Shown: in pieces, positions 51,415 through 58,352 of the stretch
How the letters are laid out: every line of letters starts with the position of its first letter
How positions within the stretch are numbered: position 1 is the stretch's first letter
Assembly (NCBI GenBank): GCA_964247745.1
Contig: CAXTVT010000005.1
Coordinates: 1 to 64,000, forward strand
Direction of reading: 5' to 3'
Length of the DNA: 64,000 bases
Source: RH-AL1 sp964247745
Lineage (GTDB): Bacteria; Pseudomonadota; Alphaproteobacteria; Rhizobiales; Beijerinckiaceae
Translations under genes and position numbers: made by a program
Notes under the pieces: generated by a model
Databases searched by the model: none
Told to the model about the DNA's origin: nothing
What the model saw: the letters and a program-made list of their open reading frames with translations, nothing else

Positions 51415-51687
51415 ATGGCGGCGCCCGAGGTCGTGATCTACACGACGATGTTCTGTCCCTACTGCCACGCCGCCAAGGCGCTGCTGAAGCGCAAGAACGT
51501 CGCCTTTCGGGAGATCAAGGTGGATGGCAACCGCGAGGCGCGGCGCACCATGAGCGAGCGCGCCGGTGGCCGGACCAGCGTGCCGCAGATCTTCATCGCC
51601 GAAGACCACATCGGAGGATGCGACGACCTCCACGCCCTCGACGCGTCGGGCACCCTCGAGGCCAAGCTGCGCGAGACGGCGGGCTGA
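51415..51687 (+). CDS. grxC: Glutaredoxin 3
   Basis: This 90-residue dithiol glutaredoxin has the active site CPYC (TTMFCPYCHAAKALL), TSVPQIFI with the cis-Pro, and GGCDDLHALDASGTLE for glutathione binding. AAGGAGAA precedes ATG 51415 at good spacing. It reduces disulfides and glutathionylated proteins with GSH. It lies between comF and DUF1178, a conserved order; a nitrilase-like gene often found between grxC and DUF1178 in relatives is absent here. Confidence 0.95.
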   Translation: MAAPEVVIYTTMFCPYCHAAKALLKRKNVAFREIKVDGNREARRTMSERAGGRTSVPQIFIAEDHIGGCDDLHALDASGTLEAKLRETAG

Positions 51688-51697
51688 TCGAAGCGCC

Positions 51698-52177
51698 ATG
51701 ATCCGTTACGCCTTGTACTGCGACGAAGGGCATCGTTTCGATTCGTGGTTCTACGACAGCTCGGCCTTCGACGAGCAGGCCAAGCGCGGCCTCGTGACAT
51801 GTCCGACCTGCGAGTCGCGGCATGTGGTGAAGGCGATCATGGCCCCGGCTCTGGTCGCCCGGCGCGCGGAACGGCCTGTGCAGATGCCTGCGGCGCCCCC
51901 CGACGCGAAGCCGGTGCCAGCGGTGCCGAACCCGCCGCTGGAGGTCGCGCTTCTGGACGACGACAGGCGTCGGCTCGTGCGCGCCTTTCGCGATAAGGTG
52001 GTGGCCGAGACGCGCGACGTCGGCAGTGCTTTCGCGGCGGAGGCGCGGCGCATCCACGACGACGAATCCTCGAAGGAACGGATCCGCGGCCAGGCCACTC
52101 TGGAGGAGGCGCGTGACCTTCTCGAGGATGGTATCCTGGTGATGCCGCTGCCGGCGGTCCCCGACGACCTGAACTGA
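51698..52177 (+). CDS. DUF1178 family zinc-ribbon protein
   Basis: This 159-residue protein starts at ATG 51698, ten bases after the grxC stop. It has the family start MIRYALYCDEGHRFDSWFYDSSAFDEQAKRGLVTCPTC with C...C-x-x-C metal-ligand spacing, a Pro/Ala linker, and a conserved helical end FRDKVVAETRDVGSAFAAEARRIHDDESSKERIRGQATLEEARDLLEDGI. Function unknown. It closes the comF-grxC-DUF1178 run. Confidence 0.9.
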   Translation: MIRYALYCDEGHRFDSWFYDSSAFDEQAKRGLVTCPTCESRHVVKAIMAPALVARRAERPVQMPAAPPDAKPVPAVPNPPLEVALLDDDRRRLVRAFRDKVVAETRDVGSAFAAEARRIHDDESSKERIRGQATLEEARDLLEDGILVMPLPAVPDDLN

Positions 52178-52304
52178 TGGGTGTGGAACTCCGCCTACGC
52201 GTGACGCTTTCTTGACGGCAACACGAAGATTGCCCCATTTGTGGTCACGCGACGTCAAGCTACGTTCGCGGCGACGCCGGATCGAGGAGTTGGGGTGACG
52301 ACGC

Positions 52305-53066
52305 TTGCGTGAGGACCTCATCCACCCGGACCGGTCGGCGACCCGGCCCCGCCTCGAAGAACGCCTCGCCGACGAGGCCCGCTTCATCAAGACCTGGCTC
52401 GACAATCCGGTCCTGACCGGCGCCGTGTCGCCATCGGGGCGGTTCCTCGCACGGACGATGGCGCGCGCGGTCGACCCGAGGGGTACGGCGCCCATCGTCG
52501 AACTCGGGCCCGGTACGGGGCCGATCACCCAGGCCTTGGTGCGCCGCGGGGTGGACCCGGCGCGCCTCGTGCTCGTCGAGTTCGACGGGTCGTTCTGTCG
52601 CCTGCTCCGCCGGCGTTTCCCGCTGGTCCAGGTCGTCCAAGGCGACGCCTACGATCTCGGTCAAAGCCTGCGCGGCGTGCTGCGCGAGCCTGCCGCCGCG
52701 GTCGTTTCGAGCCTGCCGCTGCTCAACAAGCCCGACGCGCAGCGCCTGTCGTTGTTGGAGGATGCTTTCGCGCTGATGGCGCCGGGTGGCTCCTTCGTGC
52801 AATTCACCTATGGCGCCAACTCGCCGGTGCCGCGCGTGGCCGAGACGCCGTTCGAGGCCGACGTGTCGTCGCCGATCTGGCTCAACCTGCCTCCGGCGCG
52901 GGTCTGGATCTATCGGCGGCGCGGCGAGAGCCGGGCCGAAAGCGTCGAGCCCGCGCCGGCCGGCAGCCAGCGGCCCAGCCGGTCGTCGACCGAGAAGCGG
53001 GTGTTCCGCCCCTTCCGCGAGCGGCGGGAGGGCCTCTTCCGCCGTGAAGCCCGGCGAGAGCGGTGA
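52305..53066 (+). CDS. Phospholipid N-methyltransferase-like SAM methyltransferase (PmtA type)
   Basis: The 253-residue product from TTG 52305 has an N-terminal FIKTWLDNPVLTGAVSPSGRFLARTMARAVDP, characteristic of rhizobial PmtA-like enzymes that methylate phosphatidylethanolamine to phosphatidylcholine. Motif I is VELGPGTGPITQAL, followed by LVLVEFDGSFCRLLRRRFP and GDAYDL. The C-terminal 60 residues are Arg/Ser-rich and could bind membrane. An rRNA adenine-methylase-like protein is the alternative reading of the fold. The stop overlaps the GTG start of pyrF. Confidence 0.75.
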   Translation: MREDLIHPDRSATRPRLEERLADEARFIKTWLDNPVLTGAVSPSGRFLARTMARAVDPRGTAPIVELGPGTGPITQALVRRGVDPARLVLVEFDGSFCRLLRRRFPLVQVVQGDAYDLGQSLRGVLREPAAAVVSSLPLLNKPDAQRLSLLEDAFALMAPGGSFVQFTYGANSPVPRVAETPFEADVSSPIWLNLPPARVWIYRRRGESRAESVEPAPAGSQRPSRSSTEKRVFRPFRERREGLFRREARRER

Positions 53067-53767
53067 CGGCTGCCGCCATCGAGCCGCGCGATCGGCTGAT
53101 CGTGGCGCTCGACGTGTCCAGCCTCAAGGCGGCCGAGCATCTGGTGGCGACGCTCGGCACCACCGTCTCGTTCTACAAGATCGGCCTCGAGCTCGCCTAC
53201 GGCGGCGGCCTGCCGTTGGCGCAGCGCCTCGCGGGCCAGGGCAAGAAGGTCTTCCTGGATCTCAAGCTGCACGACATCGGCGCCACGGTGGAACGCGCCG
53301 CCGCTCAGGTCGCCGGGTTGGGGGCGACCTATCTCACCGTCCACGCCTTCCCCCAGACCATGGCAGCGGCCAAGGCCGGCGTCGGCGACCGGCCGCTGGG
53401 CATCCTCGGCGTCACCGTGTTGACGTCCTACGACGATCGCGACCTACAGCAGGCCGGCTACACGATGGGGGTGCGCGACCTCGTCGCCCGGCGGGCCGAC
53501 CAGGCCGTCGCCGCCGGCATCTCGGGCTTGATCCTGTCGGCCGAGGAGGTCGAGGCCATGCGCCGGCGCGTCGGCCGCAAGCTGCGGCTGATCACGCCCG
53601 GGATCCGCCCGGCCGGCGCCGCGGCCGGCGACCAGAAGCGGGTGATGACACCGGCGGCGGCGCTGGCGGCCGGGGCGGACCATCTCGTGATCGGCCGTCC
53701 GATCACCCAGGCGACCGATCCGCGCGGCGCGGCGGAAGCCATTCTCGCCGAGATGGCGAGCGTGTAG
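53063..53767 (+). CDS. pyrF: Orotidine 5'-phosphate decarboxylase
   Basis: PyrF makes UMP from OMP, the last step of pyrimidine synthesis. The 234-residue protein starts at GTG 53063, overlapping the preceding stop. It has LIVALDVSSLKAAEHLV, KIGLELAYGGG, the catalytic Lys-Asp network FLDLKLHDIGATVERA, TVHAFPQTM, and LITPGIRP with VIGRPITQA phosphate binding. Size and order of motifs match the bacterial class I family. Confidence 0.96.
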   Translation: MTAAAIEPRDRLIVALDVSSLKAAEHLVATLGTTVSFYKIGLELAYGGGLPLAQRLAGQGKKVFLDLKLHDIGATVERAAAQVAGLGATYLTVHAFPQTMAAAKAGVGDRPLGILGVTVLTSYDDRDLQQAGYTMGVRDLVARRADQAVAAGISGLILSAEEVEAMRRRVGRKLRLITPGIRPAGAAAGDQKRVMTPAAALAAGADHLVIGRPITQATDPRGAAEAILAEMASV

Positions 53768-53792
53768 GAGGAAGCGGTCGGAGGAGCCGAGG

Positions 53793-54386
53793 ATGACCAA
53801 GGTGCTCTACGTCCTGCTGACCTTCCTCGAATCGTTCCTCTCGATCTTCGGCATCCGCTCCGCCCTGGAGGAGCCGCCCTACGCGACGGTCTCGACCATC
53901 GGCCACGACATCGAGATCCGGCAATACGGCCCGCTCGTCGCCGTGGAGACCGCGGCGCAGGGCGACGATTTCAAGCGGCTGTTCGACTACATCGCCGGTG
54001 CCAACAGCCGGGCGCAGACGATCGCCATGACGGCGCCGGTGGAGCAGCGCGGCGGCCGCCTGGCGCCGCCGACCCCGGACGAGGCCGCGCCGGCGACGAT
54101 GAGGTTCTTCCTGCCCCGGAAGGTCGCCGCCGATCCGCCGACCCCGACCGACGCCGGCGTCAAGATCGTCGACGTGCCGGCGCAGACGTTGGCGGTGATC
54201 CGCTTCTCGGGAACGCTGGATCGCGTGCAGAGCGCGCGCTACGCCAGGATCCTGCAGGAGGAACTCGCCAAGCACGGCCGCAAAGCGGAAGGCGATCCCT
54301 TCCTGCTCGGCTACGATCCGCCCTTCACGATCCCCTTCCTGCGCCGCAACGAGGTCGCCGTCGCGGTGGCGCCGGGCTCGTCGTGA
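53793..54386 (+). CDS. SOUL-family heme-binding protein
   Basis: This 197-residue protein has an N-terminal hydrophobic segment (VLYVLLTFLESFLSIFGI), probably a membrane anchor. It is followed by the SOUL core EEPPYATVSTIGHDIEIRQYGPLVAVETAAQGDDFKRLFDYIAGAN and IAMTAPVEQR, then GYDPPFTIPFLRRNEVAV near the end. SOUL/HBP proteins bind heme or tetrapyrroles in a shallow groove. A bacterial role is undefined. It follows pyrF by 25 bases. Confidence 0.88.
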   Translation: MTKVLYVLLTFLESFLSIFGIRSALEEPPYATVSTIGHDIEIRQYGPLVAVETAAQGDDFKRLFDYIAGANSRAQTIAMTAPVEQRGGRLAPPTPDEAAPATMRFFLPRKVAADPPTPTDAGVKIVDVPAQTLAVIRFSGTLDRVQSARYARILQEELAKHGRKAEGDPFLLGYDPPFTIPFLRRNEVAVAVAPGSS

Positions 54387-54493
54387 CCCCTTGCCAACCG
54401 CGCCTCGTGATATAGGTAACTTAACCGCATTCAGCGAGCGTGTAAAGTCGTGACGGTTTCCGGCATGGTGCCCGGGCCGATGTCGCGAGCCCT

Positions 54494-54589
54494 GACAAAA
54501 AGCCCTGCCGAGGTCAGGGTATCGCGACAAAAACGCGAGCCAGTGTCAGCGTACCGCGACAAAAATCCCTGCCAAAGCCGCGTCCCGTG
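54494..54589. repeat. Three tandem 32-base degenerate repeats
   Basis: GACAAAAA occurs at 54494, 54526 and 54558, exactly 32 bases apart. Each block is followed by a related G/C-rich stretch; units 1 and 3 share CCCTGCC and units 1 and 2 share GTCAG/GTA-CGC. The array is in the gap between the SOUL gene and the convergent small gene at 54630, so it is not a promoter of either. A run-off region, iteron-like site or mobile relic is possible. Confidence 0.6.
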
Positions 54590-54629
54590 ACATCACCCGA
54601 AACAAGGTGGTCGATCGCCGACACGTTCC

Positions 54630-55091
54630 TCACACGGGTGGATGTGGCTCGTGCTCGGGACCGCGGGGCGGCGGTGGCAGGTCGAGAGAATCGACGTGGC
54701 CATCGGTGTGGGTGATCGCCGCGGCGCGGAGAAAGCCATGCTCGAATCGGCCCTGCACGGTCACGACCTCGCCCTTGGCGACGAGCGCCGTGTCCTCGCC
54801 GTGCCGGCCGGTCTCGACCAAAGCGCGGCCGCTGCCGTCGCCCACCACGAATTTATTGCCGAAGATTTCGGCGACGTCGCCCTTGATCGCCCCCATCGCG
54901 CCATCCTTCAACGCCGATACCTGCTCCGGCGCGAGGGCTACGAGCGCGACGGCATGACTCTTCTGCACGAGGGTCGTGGCGCCGGCGCCGGCGGCCGCCG
55001 AAACCAGCGCCGCGACAACGATCGTCCAGCGCGGCAGACCGCGGTTCACGGCGCGCCGCGACGGTTCGGGAATTTGGATAGTCTCGCTCAT
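54630..55091 (-). CDS. Membrane-anchored small protein with an OB-fold-like (BOF-type) domain
   Basis: This 153-residue protein starts at ATG 55091 (AGGAG upstream). One N-terminal helix (WTIVVAALVSAAAGAGATTLV, residues 22-42) anchors it. Residues 65-130 form a beta-rich domain: GDVAEIFGNKFVVGDGSGRALVETG and GEVVTVQGRFEHGFLRAAAI. The motif G-x-V-x-x-I-F-x-x-K-F-V is shared, with identical spacing, by the protein at 57857. It follows the kinase gene on the same strand, and facing CTGAAC-type repeats lie upstream, so it is probably part of the same regulon. It ends in a Pro/His-rich tail. Confidence 0.7.
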   Translation of the reverse strand: MSETIQIPEPSRRAVNRGLPRWTIVVAALVSAAAGAGATTLVQKSHAVALVALAPEQVSALKDGAMGAIKGDVAEIFGNKFVVGDGSGRALVETGRHGEDTALVAKGEVVTVQGRFEHGFLRAAAITHTDGHVDSLDLPPPPRGPEHEPHPPV

Positions 55092-55131
55092 GTCGTTCTC
55101 CTTCTGGGAGCCTCGATGTAGCGCGAGCGTA

Positions 55132-55171
55132 CCGAACCTCGCCTGAACCCGGCAATTCAGGTTCGGTTCAG
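55132..55171. promoter_or_regulatory. Period-11 repeats upstream of the small OB-like gene
   Basis: CCGAAC (55132) and CTGAAC (55143) are 11 bases apart on the + strand. On the - strand CTGAAC and CTGAAT (55166-55171, 55155-55160) have the same 11-base period. The spacing is that of tandem OmpR/PhoP-family dimer sites. A matching pair lies upstream of the regulator gene itself. Confidence 0.55.
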
Positions 55172-55206
55172 CAGGAGTCGGAGTGTCGTTCGATAGTCTA
55201 CCATTT

Positions 55207-56604
55207 TCAGAGGATCGCTGAATCACCCCGTCCGCCGGCCGGCAGGATCACCGTCGCACGAAGGCCGGCCGCTCCCGGCTCCAGCGCGAGGTCGCCGCCG
55301 TAGAGTTCGACGAGCTCGCGGGCGATGCTGAGGCCGAAACCGAAGCCCGGTTGCGCCTCGTCGAGTCGGCGCCCCGGCTGCAACACCAGGGCGATCTGGT
55401 CTGATTTCAAACCAGGACCGTCGTCGGTGACGGTCACGCGAGCGGACCGGCCCTCCAGCCTTGCCTCGCACGCGACCTGTTGGCGCGCAAACTTGAACGC
55501 ATTGTCGAGCAGGTTGCCGAAGATCTCGTCGACGTCGTTGCCCTCGCAGGCCAAGGCGAGGTCGGCGGGGCAATCGATCGCCAGGCTCACGCCGCGATCG
55601 GCGTGGATGCGCCGCAGCGCGTCGCCGATGTCGGCGAGGCGCGGCGCCAGCTCCGTGCGCGCCCGCTCCGGCCCGGCAAGGGCCCCGGCCCGCGCACGTC
55701 CCAGGTGATGGCGCACGCGCAGGTCGATCTCGGCGAGGAGCAGGCGCAGGTCGCCCTTGTCAGGCCCCTCCAGCCGCTCGACGCCGAGCTGCAGAGTCGC
55801 CAGCGGCGTCTTGAGGCCATGCGCGAGGTTGGCGACGTGGCGCCGCGCCTTGTCGAGGTTGGTGGCGTGACTTTCCAGCAGGCGATTCATCTCCGCGACC
55901 AACGGCGCGATCTCGCGCATCTGCCCGACGGGCAGCCGATCCCGGCGTCCGTCACCGACCTCGGCGAGCTGGCGGCGCAGCGCGGCGAGAGGGCGCAGGC
56001 CGAGGCGAACCTGGGCGAAAGCCAGCGCGGCGAGCGCCACGCCGAGCGCGAGTACGCCGAGGCCCACGCTGGTCATGGCCTCGCCGACAGGGTGGCCGAT
56101 GGCATCGGCGGGCGCAGCAACGAGCACCGTGACGCCGGTGTTCTCGATCAGGGCGCGGGCGACCCGCTCGTGCAGCGCGACGCCGTCGAAGCCCTCGCCG
56201 CGCAGGGTGCGAGGATGCGTGCCGTCCGCCTCGGGTCCGGGCGCCGGCCGGCCGAAGGCCTCCTCGATCCGGGCCGGGGAGGGCAGGGCGACGTTGGCGT
56301 CCCCGAGCCAGCGCGTCCCGACGACGTTGCGCGGGCCCTGCACCACCCAGAAGGAGCGGTGATGCCGCTTGTCGAAAGGCGGCCCATCGGCCTCGCCCTG
56401 GAGCGAGAGCGTGCCGTCGGCGGCGACGCGGACCTGCGAGACGAGCGCGACGATCTTGTTGTCGAGGCGCTGATCGATCTGCCCGGTGACGAAACGCGTC
56501 AGCACCTGATGCATCAGGGCGAGCACGAGACCGAGGGCGATCAAGGTGGCCGCCGCCGAGCCGAGCAAAAGCCGCGCGGAGAGCGAACGCGGCGCCAGCC
56601 TCAT
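55207..56604 (-). CDS. Sensor histidine kinase, PhoQ-like
   Basis: This 465-residue membrane kinase has TM1 at residues 10-32 (LLLGSAAATLIALGLVLALM), a periplasmic part of about 145 residues, and TM2 (AMTSVGLGVLALGVALAALAFAQV). It has a HAMP, then the His box HVANLAHGLKTPLATLQLGVERL (H-x-L-K-T-P as in PhoQ). N-box FGNLLDNAFKFA, G1 DDGPGL and FGFGLSIARELVELYGG follow. The start ATG 56604 overlaps the regulator stop. Genes on this strand run regulator, kinase, small OB-like protein. The stimulus is unknown; PhoQ-like sensors often respond to cations or envelope stress. Confidence 0.9.
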   Translation of the reverse strand: MRLAPRSLSARLLLGSAAATLIALGLVLALMHQVLTRFVTGQIDQRLDNKIVALVSQVRVAADGTLSLQGEADGPPFDKRHHRSFWVVQGPRNVVGTRWLGDANVALPSPARIEEAFGRPAPGPEADGTHPRTLRGEGFDGVALHERVARALIENTGVTVLVAAPADAIGHPVGEAMTSVGLGVLALGVALAALAFAQVRLGLRPLAALRRQLAEVGDGRRDRLPVGQMREIAPLVAEMNRLLESHATNLDKARRHVANLAHGLKTPLATLQLGVERLEGPDKGDLRLLLAEIDLRVRHHLGRARAGALAGPERARTELAPRLADIGDALRRIHADRGVSLAIDCPADLALACEGNDVDEIFGNLLDNAFKFARQQVACEARLEGRSARVTVTDDGPGLKSDQIALVLQPGRRLDEAQPGFGFGLSIARELVELYGGDLALEPGAAGLRATVILPAGGRGDSAIL

Positions 56605-57269
56605 GGATCGCCTGCGCAGACCAGGCGGTAGCCGCGGCCGCGCACCGTCTCGATGAGGTCGCGCCCGATCTTGCGGCGAAGGCGGGCGACGATCACCTCG
56701 ACCGAGTTGGACTCGGCTTCGCCGTCGCCGGCATAGACGTGCTCGAACAGTTCGGTGCGCGCCACCACCACGCCTTTGCGCAAGGCGAGGCACGACAGCA
56801 CCCGCCATTCCAGCGCGGTCAGGCGCAGCGGCAGGCCGTCGAGCTCGAAGACGCCGATGTGGCTGTTGAAGCTGAGCGGCCCGCAGCGCACGATCGTCTC
56901 GGCGTAGCCGGCCGCGCGGCGGATCAGGGCGCGCAGGCGCATCACCAGCTCCTCCAAGCGGAACGGCTTGGTGAGGAAATCGTCGGCGCCGGCCTTGAAG
57001 CCCTCGACCTTGTCGCTCCAGGCATCGCGCGCGGTGAGGATCAGCACCGGCAGCTTGAGGCCGGCGGCGCGCCAGGCGGTCAACACCGCAATGCCGCTCA
57101 CCTTCGGCAGGCCGAGATCGAGCACCACGGCGTCGTAGAGGCCGGTCTCGCCGAGGTGCTGACCATCCTCGCCGTTGCGGGCGTGATCGACGACGAAGTT
57201 CTCGAGGCGCAGGCCGCGTGCGATCTCGCGGGCGAGCGGCGCATCGTCCTCGACGAGAAGGATCTTCAT
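56601..57269 (-). CDS. Response regulator, OmpR family
   Basis: This 222-residue regulator has an N-terminal receiver (MKILLVEDDAPLAREIARGL, Asp in DAVVLDLGLPKVSG, Lys in DFLTKPFRLEEL). The winged-helix DNA-binding domain is LPLRLTALEWRVLSCLALRKGVVVARTELFEHVYAGDGEAESNSVEVIVARLRRKIG-type with GRGYRLV. ATG 57269 is the family start. The intergenic region to the divergent gene at 57408 contains CTGAAC-N5-CTGAAC, a likely self-recognition site. Confidence 0.95.
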   Translation of the reverse strand: MKILLVEDDAPLAREIARGLRLENFVVDHARNGEDGQHLGETGLYDAVVLDLGLPKVSGIAVLTAWRAAGLKLPVLILTARDAWSDKVEGFKAGADDFLTKPFRLEELVMRLRALIRRAAGYAETIVRCGPLSFNSHIGVFELDGLPLRLTALEWRVLSCLALRKGVVVARTELFEHVYAGDGEAESNSVEVIVARLRRKIGRDLIETVRGRGYRLVCAGDP

Positions 57270-57313
57270 GGGCGGGACGTCCGATCGACGGTCGGGCCGC
57301 GTAGCCCATACGG

Positions 57314-57342
57314 CTGAACTCAACCTGAACGGCAGAGTTCAG
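57314..57342. promoter_or_regulatory. CTGAAC-N5-CTGAAC direct repeat plus inverted GTTCAG
   Basis: CTGAAC at 57314-57319 and 57325-57330 gives the exact 11-base period of PhoP/OmpR-family boxes. GTTCAG at 57337-57342 faces them; CTGAACTC and GAGTTCAG also make an eight-base dyad. The site lies between the divergent regulator gene and the secreted-protein gene. Confidence 0.6.
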
Positions 57343-57407
57343 GCTGGGTGTTCCCGCAGGTTGCTATCCCAATGGCCTCGCTGCCTCCGCAGCGTCGAGG
57401 ACGACGT

Positions 57408-57782
57408 ATGACATCTCTCTCGCGAGCTGCCGCTCTGACCATCGTCGCGCTCGTTCTCGGCAGCGGCATGGCCGTCGCGCAGCCGGCTCCGACGCGCGGC
57501 GCGACGGCTCCGCTCCCGCCGCCGATCGACCAGGACGCCGCGATGCAGCCGCCCCCGCCGCCGGCCGGCGGATCGAACGCCGATTCGCCGCCTCCGCCTC
57601 CCGCCCCACGCGGATTCCACGGCGCTGCGCCTGTGCCCGGCGTCGCGATCCACGTCGAGCGCGGCTCCGACGCCACCCTGCGCATCGACCTGCATTGCGG
57701 TCCGCGCGATAGCGCCAAGGATTGTGCCGACATCGCGTCGCAGCTCGTCGACAAGATGACCGGTGCGGTCAAGGACAGGTAG
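57408..57782 (+). CDS. Secreted proline-rich protein
   Basis: This 124-residue protein has a signal peptide (LSRAAALTIVALVLGSGMAVA|QP). A Pro/Ala-rich middle (residues 25-75, PPPPPAGGS and PPPPPAPRG) is followed by a conserved-looking C-terminal part: VAIHVERGSDATLRIDLHCGPRDSAKDCADIASQLVDKM with two Cys. GAGGAC lies before ATG 57408. It is divergent from the OmpR-type regulator across the CTGAAC repeats, so it is a likely target. No family recognised. Confidence 0.7.
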   Translation: MTSLSRAAALTIVALVLGSGMAVAQPAPTRGATAPLPPPIDQDAAMQPPPPPAGGSNADSPPPPPAPRGFHGAAPVPGVAIHVERGSDATLRIDLHCGPRDSAKDCADIASQLVDKMTGAVKDR

Positions 57783-57856
57783 ACGCCGCTCTGCTACAGC
57801 CGCGCCAGAGCGTCCATGACGTCGCAGCGACGATGATTCTCGTAAGAGGTAAAACC

Positions 57857-58339
57857 ATGTCGATTGCCTCGATGACCAAGATCGAAGGGACCATCGAAGC
57901 TGTCTTCGCGCATCGTTTCGTCTTCGTCACCGCGGATCGGCAGAAGCATCTCGCCGATCTCGGCCCCGACGGTGTCGGGCGCTTTCCGCTGAACGTCGGC
58001 GCCGAGGTCGCGCTCGAAGGCGAGAGCAAGCCGTCGGAGCTGAAGGTCCTGTCGATCGCGACGGTCGGGGGCGAGCCGGTCGCCATCGAGCACGGCAAGC
58101 TCGGGAAACCCGGCCGTGACGCCGATGGCGACCCGAGGCTGGCCAGGACGGCCGTCGAGGGCGCCGGCTTCCATGTGCTCGGCGCGCCTCGCCGCAAGCC
58201 CAGGCATTTCGAGGTGCTCGGCGCCAGAGGTGGAAAGCACGTCGAATGCCACGTCGCGCTCGGCGGGTCGATCCGCAAAATGAAGCCGGTCGAGATCGAC
58301 GACGACAAGTGGGCTGCCGAACTGAAGCCGGCCTCCTGA
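57857..58339 (+). CDS. Small protein with an OB-fold-like domain, paralogous motif to the 54630 protein
   Basis: This 160-residue protein starts at ATG 57857 (AAGAGGT upstream). Residues 9-70 read IEGTIEAVFAHRFVFVTADR, then LADLGPDGVGRFPLNVGAEVALEGESKPSELKVLSI. G-x-I-x-x-V-F-x-x-R-F-V has the same spacing as in the protein at 54630, and the later G-x-V-x-L-x-G strand also matches. The C-terminal half (HVLGAPRRKPRHFEVLGARGGKHVECHVALGGSIRKMKPVE) may be a second small beta domain. There is no signal peptide. It lies 75 bases after the secreted protein gene. Confidence 0.65.
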   Translation: MSIASMTKIEGTIEAVFAHRFVFVTADRQKHLADLGPDGVGRFPLNVGAEVALEGESKPSELKVLSIATVGGEPVAIEHGKLGKPGRDADGDPRLARTAVEGAGFHVLGAPRRKPRHFEVLGARGGKHVECHVALGGSIRKMKPVEIDDDKWAAELKPAS

Positions 58340-58352
58340 TGATGGCGGGCTC

